Part shown: in pieces, positions 23,835 through 33,221 of the stretch
Layout of the letters: each line of letters opens with the position of its first letter
Numbering within the stretch: the stretch's first letter is position 1
NCBI GenBank assembly: GCA_002428495.1
Contig: DIWR01000022.1
Coordinates: forward strand, 1 to 55,272
Direction: 5' to 3'
DNA: 55,272 bases
DNA from: Synergistaceae bacterium UBA6101
Lineage (GTDB): Bacteria; Synergistota; Synergistia; Synergistales; Synergistaceae
The notes under the pieces: generated by a model
What the model was told of the DNA's origin: nothing
Databases searched by the model: none
Seen by the model: the letters and a program-made list of their open reading frames with translations, nothing else
Position numbers and translations under genes: made by a program

Positions 23835-23860
23835 CGATGCCAAACTGATCTTACAGAATT

Positions 23861-23916
23861 TGGGAGCCGATCCTTATCGTATGAATAATACGATCGAGGT
23901 TGGCTCCCATCTTTTT
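23861..23916. terminator. Large hairpin terminator after citF, shared with convergent DUF3089 gene
   Basis: TGGGAGCC (23861-23868) pairs with GGCTCCCA (23902-23909). An inner stem CGTAT/ATACG strengthens the structure. CTTTTTG follows on the plus strand. It separates convergent citF and the DUF3089 gene and may serve both. Confidence 0.85.
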
Positions 23917-23931
23917 GAAATAAAGAAAGAC

Positions 23932-24948
23932 TTATTTGTTTTTATTTTTTAAGAGATAGGACTCTACCCTTTCAGCTACATTTTTTTCAAGGTTTCTATA
24001 CCAGAATGCGTAGTCAAATTTGTGTAATACCCCTTCGGGAAAGTGTCCCAGATCGAGCTGTTTATAGTCTGGAGGAGTTGTTTCAAGAGCTCCGGTTTCT
24101 GTGTTTATACATGCACCGGTGTAATGGGAGACTTCTTTTTTAAGTGTTCCGGTAAAATCGTCAAAGAAGACGGCCCCCAGATTCATTTCCCGTCCTGCCG
24201 GAGTCCCGTCAGTCTTCCAGTTCAGGGGGTTTATGCAGAAGGCGCCGGGTTTGAGTACCGGTGAACCTGTGGCACCTGGAGTCTGGGTATTGTATGAAAT
24301 TATCACTCCGGTGTCTTTTGCGCCGGTTGCGGCTTTCATCCACGGGTAATTTTCGAAATCCGCCGGTATGACTGAATACCCGATCAAATAGGCTGCGACC
24401 ATCTTTCTTTGAAGTTCAGGCTTGCCCATTTTGTTGCGCATCAAATCTATCGTAATCAATGACCCCTGACTGTGACTTGCCAGAATAAATGGCCTGCCTT
24501 GGTTGAGATGAGTCAGATAGTATTCGAAAGCATCCGAGACATCGTCTGCTCCTATCCTGAAATATTTGTTCGAATACATGTCCTCGTCAGAATTGAGTGC
24601 TACAAAGCTGGCTTGTCTGTAAAAAGGGGCAAATAGATTTGCGGAAGATGAGTACACTCCGGCTTGGGCAATCATTAATCCCTTTGCTTTAGATTGCAGG
24701 TCAGGCCGATTCATAATATCCATGTTTAATGGTTTTTTCTCCGAGTAGATCGTAGGAAAGACATAAAATACATCTACAGGATGATCAATGGTTTCCGGAA
24801 TGTTTGCCCATGATGACTTTGATGAATAATCAAGACATTGCATATCTTGTTTTTTGCTGGGCGTAGGCTCCCCCGCACTGCATTTTTTTAACGCTAAAAG
24901 ACTCAACGATATTAATATCCCCCAAAGCACTAAACGGTGTATGTTCAT
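23932..24948 (-). CDS. DUF3089 family alpha/beta hydrolase, exported
   Basis: The 338-residue protein opens with a basic-hydrophobic signal segment (about residues 1-24, ending CSAGEP). The cysteine could be a lipid site, but LALKKC is a poor lipobox. The mature part matches DUF3089: VDVFYVFPTIY near 59, the nucleophile elbow ASHSQGSLI near 158, and late aspartate and histidine candidates including HKFDYAFWY. This is an alpha/beta-hydrolase-like fold, probably an esterase or lipase outside the inner membrane. The substrate is unknown. It stands alone, with base composition lower in GC than the preceding operon. Confidence 0.78.
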   Translation of the reverse strand: MNIHRLVLWGILISLSLLALKKCSAGEPTPSKKQDMQCLDYSSKSSWANIPETIDHPVDVFYVFPTIYSEKKPLNMDIMNRPDLQSKAKGLMIAQAGVYSSSANLFAPFYRQASFVALNSDEDMYSNKYFRIGADDVSDAFEYYLTHLNQGRPFILASHSQGSLITIDLMRNKMGKPELQRKMVAAYLIGYSVIPADFENYPWMKAATGAKDTGVIISYNTQTPGATGSPVLKPGAFCINPLNWKTDGTPAGREMNLGAVFFDDFTGTLKKEVSHYTGACINTETGALETTPPDYKQLDLGHFPEGVLHKFDYAFWYRNLEKNVAERVESYLLKNKNK

Positions 24949-25073
24949 CTACATTTCTCCTCTCAGAAATATTATCCGGCTCAAAAACACAAGCCAAAAG
25001 ACGGTATTCCAAATCGGAACACCTTGTTTGTGCAAGTTGTTACTCGTTGTTATTTAATTTTTAGATCGATTAT

Positions 25074-26906
25074 TTACTGGAGATCAAGAGAATTTTTCAA
25101 CAGGACCTTTTCGATAAAAATATTCACTATCTCCGGGTCAAACTGTTCACCTCGGCACTTTTTAAGCTCATCTAGCGCTTCTTTTTGAGTCATTGCTTTT
25201 TTATAGGGTCTCTCTGAGGTCATCGCTTCATAGGCATCGGCCACGTTTATTATCCTTGAGTGGAGAAGTATATCTCCTTCCTTAAGGCCCTCAGGGTAGC
25301 CCTTGCCGTCCCATCTTTCGTGATGCTGGAGTACAGATTCCGCCAAAGCCGAGTATTCGTCTATGGATTTCAGTATCTGGTAACCCTTTTCTGAGTGTAT
25401 TTTGATCTGTTCATATTCTTCTTCAGACAGCTTCTCCGGTTTGTTCAGCAGAGACGCCGGTATTACTACCTCTCCGATGTCATGGAGAAGTGCTGTTGTT
25501 TTAAGGTCCGCTGTCTCTTTTTCAGTAAAACCCATGGCAATGGCGATCTTTTCACAGTAGTACATGACCCTTTTAGAGTGTTGCTTTGAAACATCATATT
25601 TGTCCTCTAATAACTTGATCAGATTTTCTATCATATAATTTCTCATTATTTTGCTGCTCTTCAATTTTGCCTTGTACATCGAAGCTTCGGCTCTCTTAAG
25701 TGTTTCTAAAATGCTCTGATCATCTTCCGTTTTAACTGCGTAGCCTAATGCTATAGAGGGGACCAGAGAGTCAATTTTTGTCTCTGAAACCGTCTTCTCT
25801 ATCCTTTCGGCTACTTTTTCCGTGCTTTCGATGTCTGTTTTCGGAAGCAGCACAAGGAACTCGTCACCGCCGATCCTCCCAACGATGTCGTCGCTCCTCA
25901 GCATGCCTTTTAGGGCATTTGCCACAGACACGATAAGCTTGTCCCCCATATCGTGTCCCAAAGAATCGTTGACCAGCTTGAGACCGTTGACGTCCATGTA
26001 AATAAAGGAGAACGGAAGGTTGCGTTTTGTGTCGAGTCTCTTTATCGAATCCTGCATATATTTTCTGTTATAAAGGCTGGTCATGTGATCATGAAGACTG
26101 AGGTATTCGACCTGTTTGAGTTTCTCGATCTTTTCTGTGCTGTCACGGAAAACAAGGATCATCCCGGTGACATTTCCCATGCTGTCCTTTATAGGAGCTG
26201 CAGAATCTTCTATATAGAATTCGCTTCCACTCTTCGAGATAAGCAGTTTATGGCTGGAGTTGTTTATCTGGTCCCCCTTTTGGAGTACCTCTTCAAAAGG
26301 AGAAACTATTTTTTCCTTCGTTGTTTCGTCTCTTACGTCGTAAATGTCATTTATATTTATTTCCGAAGCGCTTTTCAGCTTCCATCCGGTAAGGCTTTCA
26401 GCAGCCTTATTCATAAGCAGTATACGTCCGTTTTTGTCAGTCGAGATAACACCGTCGCCAACCGAGAGAAGGGTCTTTTCTATCTGTTCCTTCTCAAGAT
26501 AGAGGGCCTCCTCAAGTTTTTTCCTTTCAGTAATATCACTAAAAGAGCACATGACGAATTTTTCCTCGTCACATTTTTCGATCATGCAGCTACTGTTCAT
26601 TTCTGCGAAGATAACTTTTTCATCTTTGCAAACAAAAGCTGTTTCGATAGATCTTGTACAGCAGTCTGTAAGATCTCCCTCGCAGGCCTTTCTGAAATGA
26701 TCACTGCACTTGGACATATGATCCGGATGTATTGTGTCCCATATGGTCATGGCATATGCCTCTTCTTCGCTGTAGCCCATTTTTTCTTTCCACGACCTGT
26801 TGACATAGACAAAACGACCTTTTGCATCCATGCAAAGGATCAGTTCGGACGTGTTTTCAATAAATTCCCTGCAGTGTCTTTCTGTAAAACCGAAGGGTTT
26901 GTTCAT
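25074..26906 (-). CDS. PAS-PAS-GGDEF-HD-GYP signalling protein
   Basis: The 610-residue soluble protein has two PAS domains (about 15-130 and 135-260; the second is followed by GMILVFRDST). A GGDEF domain has its active motif GGDEF at 346-350, and a C-terminal HD-GYP domain has His475-Asp476 and HERWDGKGYPEG with GYP at 536-538. Both enzymatic motifs are intact, so it could make and hydrolyse cyclic di-GMP. PAS sensing would choose the direction. No membrane segment is predicted, so it senses an internal signal such as redox state. The gene is single, with no obvious effector nearby. Confidence 0.92.
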   Translation of the reverse strand: MNKPFGFTERHCREFIENTSELILCMDAKGRFVYVNRSWKEKMGYSEEEAYAMTIWDTIHPDHMSKCSDHFRKACEGDLTDCCTRSIETAFVCKDEKVIFAEMNSSCMIEKCDEEKFVMCSFSDITERKKLEEALYLEKEQIEKTLLSVGDGVISTDKNGRILLMNKAAESLTGWKLKSASEININDIYDVRDETTKEKIVSPFEEVLQKGDQINNSSHKLLISKSGSEFYIEDSAAPIKDSMGNVTGMILVFRDSTEKIEKLKQVEYLSLHDHMTSLYNRKYMQDSIKRLDTKRNLPFSFIYMDVNGLKLVNDSLGHDMGDKLIVSVANALKGMLRSDDIVGRIGGDEFLVLLPKTDIESTEKVAERIEKTVSETKIDSLVPSIALGYAVKTEDDQSILETLKRAEASMYKAKLKSSKIMRNYMIENLIKLLEDKYDVSKQHSKRVMYYCEKIAIAMGFTEKETADLKTTALLHDIGEVVIPASLLNKPEKLSEEEYEQIKIHSEKGYQILKSIDEYSALAESVLQHHERWDGKGYPEGLKEGDILLHSRIINVADAYEAMTSERPYKKAMTQKEALDELKKCRGEQFDPEIVNIFIEKVLLKNSLDLQ

Positions 26907-27143
26907 CTCATCACCTGTTAAAGAGAACCAAGGATAGCAAAAATCGTCATTCTCAGTCTGCTATTATAAATTACACGATCTTAATTGATTATACATTCAT
27001 TTCACAATTTACAGAATAGTCTGCTTTGATGGCCAAAGTTAGCTCTGTTCCCTTTTGCACCCACTAGGATAGTAACATCATATATAATATTCATGTGCAT
27101 AAATATTCTATAAATTTATATCATTACAACCTATAACTTTGCG

Positions 27144-27407
27144 ATGGTATTTTTGCTTGCCATTCCTCTCGGCGGATTCATAGCGTGGAACATGGATACC
27201 AACAAGAGAAACAAGATGGCTCAGGATTCACTAAGGGCAGCAGGACCCAAATCTGCATTTGGGAAATATTACATTCGTGAGATCGCGGGCGGATCCTCAG
27301 AGAATCCGCCCCTTATGCTTACATTCTGCATTGAACATAAACGTTGCCTCTCCGGCATTGTCTGTGCTATTGTTTGCGAATTGACCCCGGCAAAACATAT
27401 TTTCTGA
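27144..27407 (+). pseudogene. Unassigned fragment, possibly the C-terminal end of a lost membrane protein
   Basis: The frame begins MVFLLAIPLGGFIAWNMD, a single hydrophobic segment, and continues with a charged stretch (TNKRNKMAQDSLRAAG). It has no ribosome-binding site and no start context. In-frame coding-like sequence continues upstream to 27114. A hairpin GGGCGGAT/ATCCGCCC (27287-27311) interrupts the second half, so any real protein probably ended there. It looks like the tail of a transporter or membrane protein whose front has been lost. I cannot name the family. The rest of 26907-27429 is AT-rich and probably holds promoters for the flanking genes. Confidence 0.3.
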
Positions 27408-27429
27408 AAATGAGAGGGGGATGGTCTGA

Positions 27430-28290
27430 TTGGATAACGAAAAGAGAATTCGTATTGGCTTTATTGGAGCAGGAAAAGCCGGTGTATCCCTTGGAGCGTA
27501 TTTTTGCAGCAAGGGGATGGAAATTTCGGGATACTTGAGCCGCAGTATGAATTCAGCTGTTTCAGCTGCTGGGATAACATCATCCAATGCCTTTACTGAT
27601 CTGTCTGACCTTGTTGCCTCCTCCGATATGATAATTGTTTCGACTCCGGACGGTGTTATCGGGAAAATCTGGGAAGATCTGCGAAAATGCGATATCAGGG
27701 ACAGGATCATATGCCATCTCAGCGGGGCGCTCTCCTCGGATATCTTTGACGGTATAGAGGCAAAAGGTTCTTATGGCTACTCTGTTCATCCGATGTTCGC
27801 CTTCAGCGGAAGGGACGGCAATTTCGAAGATGTCGAAAAAGCATGCTTTACCATAGAAGGATCAAAAGATAAGCTGGATGAAGTCAGAGATCTCTTCCGG
27901 TGCATGGGCAACAGGACCTTTGTCATAGACAAAAACCAAAAACACCTCTATCATGCTTCGAACGTGATGGTCTCAAACTTGGTCACAGCGCTTCTGAGCA
28001 TTGGCACAGATGCTTTTGAAAGATGCGGAGTTTCTAGGGAAGAATCTCTGGGGGCACTGCTGCCCCTTATCAAAGGAAACATCGAGAACATAGCTAAAAA
28101 GGGTTTTCCGGGTTCGCTTACAGGACCTGCTGAGCGCAATGACACCGATACGATCATGAAACATCTGGATGTTCTGGAAGAAGAGGAAAGGCTTATATAC
28201 AGTCTGCTTACCAAAAGATTGTCGGAACTCTCGAAGTCAAAACATCCCGGCAGGGACAACTCTGAATTGCTGGAACTTCTTGAAAAATAA
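27430..28290 (+). CDS. panG: Putative ketopantoate reductase, PanG type (Rossmann/DUF2520)
   Basis: The 286-residue protein has an N-terminal Rossmann fold (RIGFIGAGKAGVSLGAYF, about residues 7-24), a middle segment HPMFAFSG and a C-terminal helical DUF2520 domain (GSLTGPAERNDTDT near 237-250). DUF2520 proteins of this kind act as ketopantoate reductase (PanG) in some bacteria that lack PanE. Its place directly before panB, panC and panD supports that role: NADPH reduction of 2-dehydropantoate to pantoate. The start is TTG 27430 with GAGGGGG upstream. No classical panE is present in this window. The assignment rests on family plus context. Confidence 0.7.
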   Translation: MDNEKRIRIGFIGAGKAGVSLGAYFCSKGMEISGYLSRSMNSAVSAAGITSSNAFTDLSDLVASSDMIIVSTPDGVIGKIWEDLRKCDIRDRIICHLSGALSSDIFDGIEAKGSYGYSVHPMFAFSGRDGNFEDVEKACFTIEGSKDKLDEVRDLFRCMGNRTFVIDKNQKHLYHASNVMVSNLVTALLSIGTDAFERCGVSREESLGALLPLIKGNIENIAKKGFPGSLTGPAERNDTDTIMKHLDVLEEEERLIYSLLTKRLSELSKSKHPGRDNSELLELLEK

Positions 28291-28334
28291 AAATTGTGAA
28301 CTTGCCTGAATGAAAAAATGAAAGGACTAAGATC

Positions 28335-29159
28335 ATGAAAAAGACAACAGCCACATTTCTTGAAGCAAAGTCAAAGGGGAGAAAGCTCGTCGTAATGACT
28401 GCTTACGACTATTCTATGTCCAGGCTTGCAGATCCATGTGACATAGACGCAATACTGGTCGGAGATTCGCTTGGCATGGTCTGTCTGGGTTACAGGGACA
28501 CACTTAGAGTAACGATGGAAGACATGATCCACCATACGAAAGCTGTTTCAAGGGGAAGGACGGAGGCTTTACTGATCGCTGACATGCCATTTATGTCATA
28601 TCAGGTATCTGTCGAAGAAGCCGTCAGGAATGCAGGCAGACTTGTCCAGGAGGGATATGCCGAAGCTGTAAAACTGGAGGGAGGAACTGATGTCCTTGAT
28701 CACGTGAAGGCAATCGTCAGGGCTCAGATCCCAGTCATGGGACACATAGGACTTACCCCGCAGTCGGTCAACGTTTTTGGCGGGTTCAAAGTCCAGGGTC
28801 GGCAGCTAGAGGCTGCTAAAAGACTTATCGATGACGCTAGAAGGCTTGAAGACGCCGGTGCATTTTCGATAACGCTGGAATGCGTTCCGGCAACTCTTTC
28901 GCAAAAGATAACGGAGGCAGTATCGATACCAACGATAGGCATAGGAGCCGGACCTTCATGCGATGGTCAGGTGCTGGTCTTCCATGACATGCTTGGGATG
29001 TTCCCGGACATGAGGCCGAAGTTCGTAAAAGTTTTCTCCGATGCAGGAGAGTCAATGAGGCAGGGAATAAGAAAATATGCCGAAGAAGTCAGGAGCGGGA
29101 CTTTCCCGACAGAGGAACACTCATTCACGATCGATCCCGAAATAATTGAAAAACTGTAG
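28335..29159 (+). CDS. panB: 3-methyl-2-oxobutanoate hydroxymethyltransferase
   Basis: The 274-residue protein is a full-length PanB. It has VVMTAYDYSMSRLAD near residue 19, VGDSLGMVCLGY near 42, ADMPFMSYQ near 82, VKLEGG near 112, GHIGLTPQSVN near 135 and GIGAGPSCDGQVLV near 200. Metal ligands Asp43 and Asp82 (approximate) and the catalytic glutamate in LECVP are present. It transfers a hydroxymethyl group from methylene-tetrahydrofolate to 2-oxoisovalerate, the first step to pantothenate. AAGGA precedes the start. It lies 44 bp after the panG-type gene and 55 bp before panC. Confidence 0.95.
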   Translation: MKKTTATFLEAKSKGRKLVVMTAYDYSMSRLADPCDIDAILVGDSLGMVCLGYRDTLRVTMEDMIHHTKAVSRGRTEALLIADMPFMSYQVSVEEAVRNAGRLVQEGYAEAVKLEGGTDVLDHVKAIVRAQIPVMGHIGLTPQSVNVFGGFKVQGRQLEAAKRLIDDARRLEDAGAFSITLECVPATLSQKITEAVSIPTIGIGAGPSCDGQVLVFHDMLGMFPDMRPKFVKVFSDAGESMRQGIRKYAEEVRSGTFPTEEHSFTIDPEIIEKL

Positions 29160-29214
29160 ATCAGCTTTTCTCATCTTGAAAAACTGAACAATGAAAGGTG
29201 TGAAACAGGATCAA

Positions 29215-30069
29215 ATGATAATATCAGACAGTGTTCAGGAAGTCAGAAAGGTAACAGCGAACTGGAAAAAACGAGGTTTCTCTGTCGGCTTGGTGCCGAC
29301 CATGGGATATCTGCACCCAGGGCATATAAGCCTTATAGAGAGGGCCAGAAAAGAAAATGATATGGTCGTGGTAAGCATTTTCGTAAACCCGATCCAGTTT
29401 GGTCCCAATGAAGACCTGGATAAATATCCCCGTGACATGGCACATGACAGGGAAGTCTGTGAAAAAGCCGGGGCAGAGCTCATCTTCGCGCCCCAGCCGT
29501 CAGAGATGTATCCCTCTGAAAACCTTGCCTTTGTAGACATTAAAGGACTTAGCGACGGACTTTGCGGAGCAAAAAGGCCGGGCCATTTCCGCGGTGTATG
29601 CACAGTAGTATCAAAACTTTTTAATATAGTCCTCCCTGACAGGGCTTACTTTGGCGAGAAGGACGCCCAACAGCTTGCGATAATAAGGAGGATGGTCAAA
29701 GATCTCAACTTCGGGACCGTGATCGTTTCCTGTCCGATAGTCCGCGAGCCTGACGGACTGGCGATGAGTTCGAGGAACCTCTACCTTTCGCCTGAGGAAA
29801 GGAAAGCCGCGCTCTCAATTTCCCAAAGCCTCGGCGCAGCCAAGGAACTTATGCGTAAAGGTGAAAAAAATGCTGTAAAGATAAGAGAGATGATAGTCGC
29901 TGGTATCTCTGCAGAGCCTCTTGCAAGGATAGATTATGCTGAAATAGTTGACTCTGCCGACCTCAGGCCTGTCCAAAGGATAGATAAGCCTGTACTTGCT
30001 GCAGTCGCTGTTTATATTGGCAAAACGAGACTGATAGACAACTTTACCTTCGAAGGAGAAACAAAATGA
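29215..30069 (+). CDS. panC: Pantothenate synthetase
   Basis: From ATG 29215 the protein has 284 residues, the usual length, with AGGAT at good spacing. An in-frame ATG at 29191 has no ribosome-binding site. Signature segments are VPTMGYLHPGHISLI (HIGH-type ATP motif), VVSIFVNPIQFGPNEDLDKYPR, FRGVCTVVSKLFNIV, FGEKDAQQL and the MSSRN(L)YL motif. The enzyme joins pantoate and beta-alanine with ATP. The stop overlaps the panD start (ATGA), so the pair is coupled. Confidence 0.95.
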   Translation: MIISDSVQEVRKVTANWKKRGFSVGLVPTMGYLHPGHISLIERARKENDMVVVSIFVNPIQFGPNEDLDKYPRDMAHDREVCEKAGAELIFAPQPSEMYPSENLAFVDIKGLSDGLCGAKRPGHFRGVCTVVSKLFNIVLPDRAYFGEKDAQQLAIIRRMVKDLNFGTVIVSCPIVREPDGLAMSSRNLYLSPEERKAALSISQSLGAAKELMRKGEKNAVKIREMIVAGISAEPLARIDYAEIVDSADLRPVQRIDKPVLAAVAVYIGKTRLIDNFTFEGETK

Positions 30070-30449
30070 TACTCACCATGCTTAAGGCAAAAATACACAG
30101 AGCTGTAGTCACGGAGTCCAACCTGCACTACGTCGGGAGCATAACCATAGACAAAGACCTTATGGAGGCCTCAGGCATACTCGAGTACGAGAAGGTCAGC
30201 GTTGTGGACATCGACAACGGGAACAGGCTTGAGACTTATGTCATCGAGGGGGACTGCGGCAGCGGAGTGATATGCGTGAACGGTGCGGCTGCCCGCCTGG
30301 TGCAGCCCGGTGACAAGGTGATAATACTTGCTTACTGCCAGGTCGATTTAGAGGAGGCGGAAAGCCACTCCCCTAAAATAGTATTTGTTGGAAGCGGCAA
30401 CAAAATTCTCGAGATCAAGGGTTCCGAAAAGGCAGGCGAAATAAGATAA
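30066..30449 (+). CDS. panD: Aspartate 1-decarboxylase proenzyme
   Basis: The 127-residue protein opens MILTMLKAKIHRAVVT, the classic PanD start. The self-cleavage site is Gly24-Ser25 in HYVGSITID, which yields the pyruvoyl group on the new N-terminus. The conserved VVDIDNGNRLETYVI and CVNGAAARL segments follow. The enzyme makes beta-alanine from aspartate for pantothenate synthesis. ATGA overlap with panC shows translational coupling. With panB, panC and the PanG-type gene it gives the complete route to pantothenate from 2-oxoisovalerate and aspartate. Confidence 0.95.
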   Translation: MILTMLKAKIHRAVVTESNLHYVGSITIDKDLMEASGILEYEKVSVVDIDNGNRLETYVIEGDCGSGVICVNGAAARLVQPGDKVIILAYCQVDLEEAESHSPKIVFVGSGNKILEIKGSEKAGEIR

Positions 30450-30492
30450 AAAAAGAGGCCGAGCAGAAGCCAGGCCCATATTTTTATGTTTA

Positions 30493-31134
30493 TCAGCAGA
30501 AGCGCAGGATCATAACGTAGTGGGCTGCGCTGCCAAGTATCACGAAAATATGGAAGATCTCATGGAAGCCGAGCCATCCTGGTAAGATGTCAGGCTTTTT
30601 TATGGCGTAGATGATCCCTCCGGCTGTGTACATAAGGCCGCCGGCGAGAAGCCAGACAAGCGGAAGTGCCCCGCCGGCCCTGTAGAGGGGCACAATAACG
30701 AAGACCGCTATCCAGCCCATTATCAGGTATATTCCCGTGTAGAGCGGTCTTGGAATGTCAAAGAAAAACATCTTCATCACTATCCCTGCGGCGGCACAGG
30801 ACCATATCAGGGCAAGAAGCAAGTAGCCCAGCCTGCCCCTCAGCAGGGTCAGGCATATCGGTGTGTATGTGCCTGCGATAAGCACGAATATCATGCTGTG
30901 GTCGATCTTCTGAAGTATACGCACGGCCCTTTCGGAGGCATTGACAAGGTGATATGTCGCGCTTGCAGAATAAAGAAGTATCATGCTTGCTCCGAATATC
31001 GAAAAGGAGACTATCTGCCAGATGTCCCTGTTCGTGATGGCCACATATAGCAGTAAGATCAGCCCGGCTACGGATAGAAGCGCTCCGATGAGATGGCTGA
31101 ACCCGCTTGCCGGCTCACGAAAAAATTTCCCCAT
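30493..31134 (-). CDS. Hemolysin III/TrhA family (PAQR) membrane protein
   Basis: The 213-residue protein has seven hydrophobic segments and the PAQR zinc-site pattern: SATYHL near residue 59, DHSMIFVLIAGTYTP near 80, and FHEIFHIFVILGSAAHYV near the C-terminus. Members are named hemolysin III for historical reasons. In bacteria they are implicated in membrane energy or fluidity homeostasis, and hydrolase activity is suspected from the zinc site. It starts within the stop codon region of the isochorismatase-family gene (TAATG), so the two are co-translated. A weak stem followed by seven T lies beyond its stop on this strand (about 30449-30480). Confidence 0.82.
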   Translation of the reverse strand: MGKFFREPASGFSHLIGALLSVAGLILLLYVAITNRDIWQIVSFSIFGASMILLYSASATYHLVNASERAVRILQKIDHSMIFVLIAGTYTPICLTLLRGRLGYLLLALIWSCAAAGIVMKMFFFDIPRPLYTGIYLIMGWIAVFVIVPLYRAGGALPLVWLLAGGLMYTAGGIIYAIKKPDILPGWLGFHEIFHIFVILGSAAHYVMILRFC

Positions 31135-31940
31135 TAGAAATTCCTCCCAAAATCATCTGACGTGGAGACCTGCATCCCGCGCACTGTCATCTCGCGGACG
31201 AAGTCTTCACCTAATTTTTCAAATCCTTTTACGGAGCTTGTCGTGTCTGTCAGCAGCACTAATTTTTTAATGTCTTCTTCTTTCGAGTTGTCTGCCAGGT
31301 CCCTGACGCTGTTTGCGACACAGTGCGAAAGCGCCTGTCCCGATATGGCTATGATGTCTGCCTCATGGAGCCTCTTTATAAGTTTTTTGTTGAGTCCGGT
31401 GGCAGGATCTTCCGGGTCCTCAACATCGGCTTTTAGTGCTGAATAATGTTCGGTCCACATATTGAGGCCCTTTAAGGTGTAGTCGACTAAGGAAAAGTTA
31501 TTTTCCCACTCGAGCAGAGCATCGTAGACAGGCTTTGTTACACCGTGTCCCCAGGATCCTATCAGGCAGTGCGGAGGCCATATGCATAGCACGTAGCGAT
31601 TATTTTTCCCCAGCTCTTCTACGTAGCGTACTGCTCTTTCCATGTGATCCGGGACGGTAGTGTGCCAAAGTCCCTTTTTAAGGTCTTCCTTCCTGATCAG
31701 CGTGTAAGGATCAGGATGTCTGCCTTCAGTATTCATCCAGAAGATGGGATGGGCGATGTCTATAAGACGGTGGGTATCAAGGGTAACGCTTATATGGCTG
31801 ATCTTATCCCTGAGTCTTTTTATAGTATCCGCCAGCCTGATAGAATCCTCGCGGGCTCCGGGAACGTAGAGGGCCCCTTTGGGGTCGCAGAAATCATTCT
31901 GAGGATCGACGATAAGAAACTCAAGTCTTGTGCCGCTCAT
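31134..31940 (-). CDS. Isochorismatase/nicotinamidase family cysteine hydrolase
   Basis: From ATG 31940 (AAGGAGG nine bases upstream) the protein has 268 residues. It has the cysteine hydrolase elements FLIVDPQNDFCDPKGAL near residue 10, a catalytic-lysine candidate in the middle, and ISGQALSHCVANSVRDLA with the nucleophilic cysteine near 207. A segment TLDTHRLIDIAHPIFW supplies metal-binding Asp/His residues similar to nicotinamidases. It is longer than PncA (~210) because of extra inserts (GSWGHGVTKP region). The role may be nicotinamide or another amide hydrolysis. The substrate is not certain. It is coupled to the hemolysin III gene. Confidence 0.8.
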   Translation of the reverse strand: MSGTRLEFLIVDPQNDFCDPKGALYVPGAREDSIRLADTIKRLRDKISHISVTLDTHRLIDIAHPIFWMNTEGRHPDPYTLIRKEDLKKGLWHTTVPDHMERAVRYVEELGKNNRYVLCIWPPHCLIGSWGHGVTKPVYDALLEWENNFSLVDYTLKGLNMWTEHYSALKADVEDPEDPATGLNKKLIKRLHEADIIAISGQALSHCVANSVRDLADNSKEEDIKKLVLLTDTTSSVKGFEKLGEDFVREMTVRGMQVSTSDDFGRNF

Positions 31941-32077
31941 GAACTGCCGCCTCCTTAGAACCATGTTGACATAGCCTCTTTATGTTATCACTTCGGGACC
32001 CAAAATGTTTATCCAATTTTTAAGGGTCAACATGAAACGGAAGAATAAAAGACGCACAGTGAATCTTTAGGAGGTCA

Positions 32078-33196
32078 TTATCCTGCAAAATTTAGGAATC
32101 TGCAGTATTTAGCAACAGCTTTAAGCAGTCCATCGATATCATTTTCGCAAACCTCCCCGATGTTGCCTATACGGAAGGTTTCAACCTCGGATATTTTGCC
32201 CGGATACAAGACATAACCTTCGGCCTTGATAAATTCATAAAAATCCTTGAAATTGAAAACTTGGCTGTCAGGGTATAAAAAGGATGTAATGATCGGTGAT
32301 TGCATTTCAGTTGACAGAAGCACCTTAAAACCAAGAGTCTCCATTCCGGCAACCAGTTTATCGTGGTTTGTTTTGTAGCGTTTGTATCTGGCCGCAACAC
32401 CACCCTCATCTTCAAGTTCCTTCATGGCCTCGATAAAGGCCCTTACAACATGAGTGGGAGAAGTAAAACGCCATTTCCCGCCTGAGTCTTCCATCGTTTT
32501 CCACTGGTCATAGAGGTCAAGAGCGACTGAGCGTGCGAGTCCGGCACATTCTTCCAGCGAGCGTCGCCTGGCGATGATAAATCCGAAGCCGGGCACTCCC
32601 TGGATACATTTGTTGGCGCTGCTTATCATAAAATCAATGCCTATTTCGTCAACACAAAAAGGGATCCCGCCAAAGCTGCTCATAGCATCCACGATGTATA
32701 TCTTTCCAAACTTCTTGACTATTTCCCCGATCGCTTTGATATCATTAATGATCCCCGTAGTAGTCTCGCAATGGACAACAGCGACATGCGTTATGCCGCT
32801 GTCATTTTCAAGGGCCTCTCTAAGCCTGTCAAGATCAAAGCTTTCAGTCTCTTTTGCTGAAATTTCAGATGAATCTATCCCAAGCACATCAGTCATCTGC
32901 AAAATTCTTTTGCCGTAAGCTCCGTTTTCTAGTACAAGGAGTTTTCCATTTTTTGGAATTACGCTTCCGATCACCGATTCAACTGCAAACGTTCCACTCC
33001 CCTGCATGAGTACGGCAGTATGCTCTTTGAGTGCTGCGTCATTAGATACTGACAAAGAAACAAGATCCTTCCGCAGTTTCTGTATCAGCAAATTGTAATC
33101 CTCATCCCATGTGCACCAGTCCCTCAGCATTGCTTCTTTTACTGACAGGGTTGTAGTGATTGGCCCCGGGGTCAGCAGAAGGTACGGATTTTCCAT
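32078..33196 (-). CDS. phnW: 2-aminoethylphosphonate-pyruvate aminotransferase
   Basis: The 372-residue PLP enzyme matches PhnW from YLLLTPGPITTTLSVKEAML at the start to the C-terminus. TWDEDYN near residue 29 and VDAMSSFGGIP with Asp170 come next, and the PLP lysine is Lys196 in SSANKCIQGVPGFGF. It transfers the amino group of 2-aminoethylphosphonate to pyruvate, giving phosphonoacetaldehyde and alanine. It is the last gene of the phn operon, 25 bp after phnX, so the product goes directly to PhnX. Confidence 0.94.
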   Translation of the reverse strand: MENPYLLLTPGPITTTLSVKEAMLRDWCTWDEDYNLLIQKLRKDLVSLSVSNDAALKEHTAVLMQGSGTFAVESVIGSVIPKNGKLLVLENGAYGKRILQMTDVLGIDSSEISAKETESFDLDRLREALENDSGITHVAVVHCETTTGIINDIKAIGEIVKKFGKIYIVDAMSSFGGIPFCVDEIGIDFMISSANKCIQGVPGFGFIIARRRSLEECAGLARSVALDLYDQWKTMEDSGGKWRFTSPTHVVRAFIEAMKELEDEGGVAARYKRYKTNHDKLVAGMETLGFKVLLSTEMQSPIITSFLYPDSQVFNFKDFYEFIKAEGYVLYPGKISEVETFRIGNIGEVCENDIDGLLKAVAKYCRFLNFAG

Positions 33197-33221
33197 TATT
33201 TTCCTCCGTTTCCAACACTCA

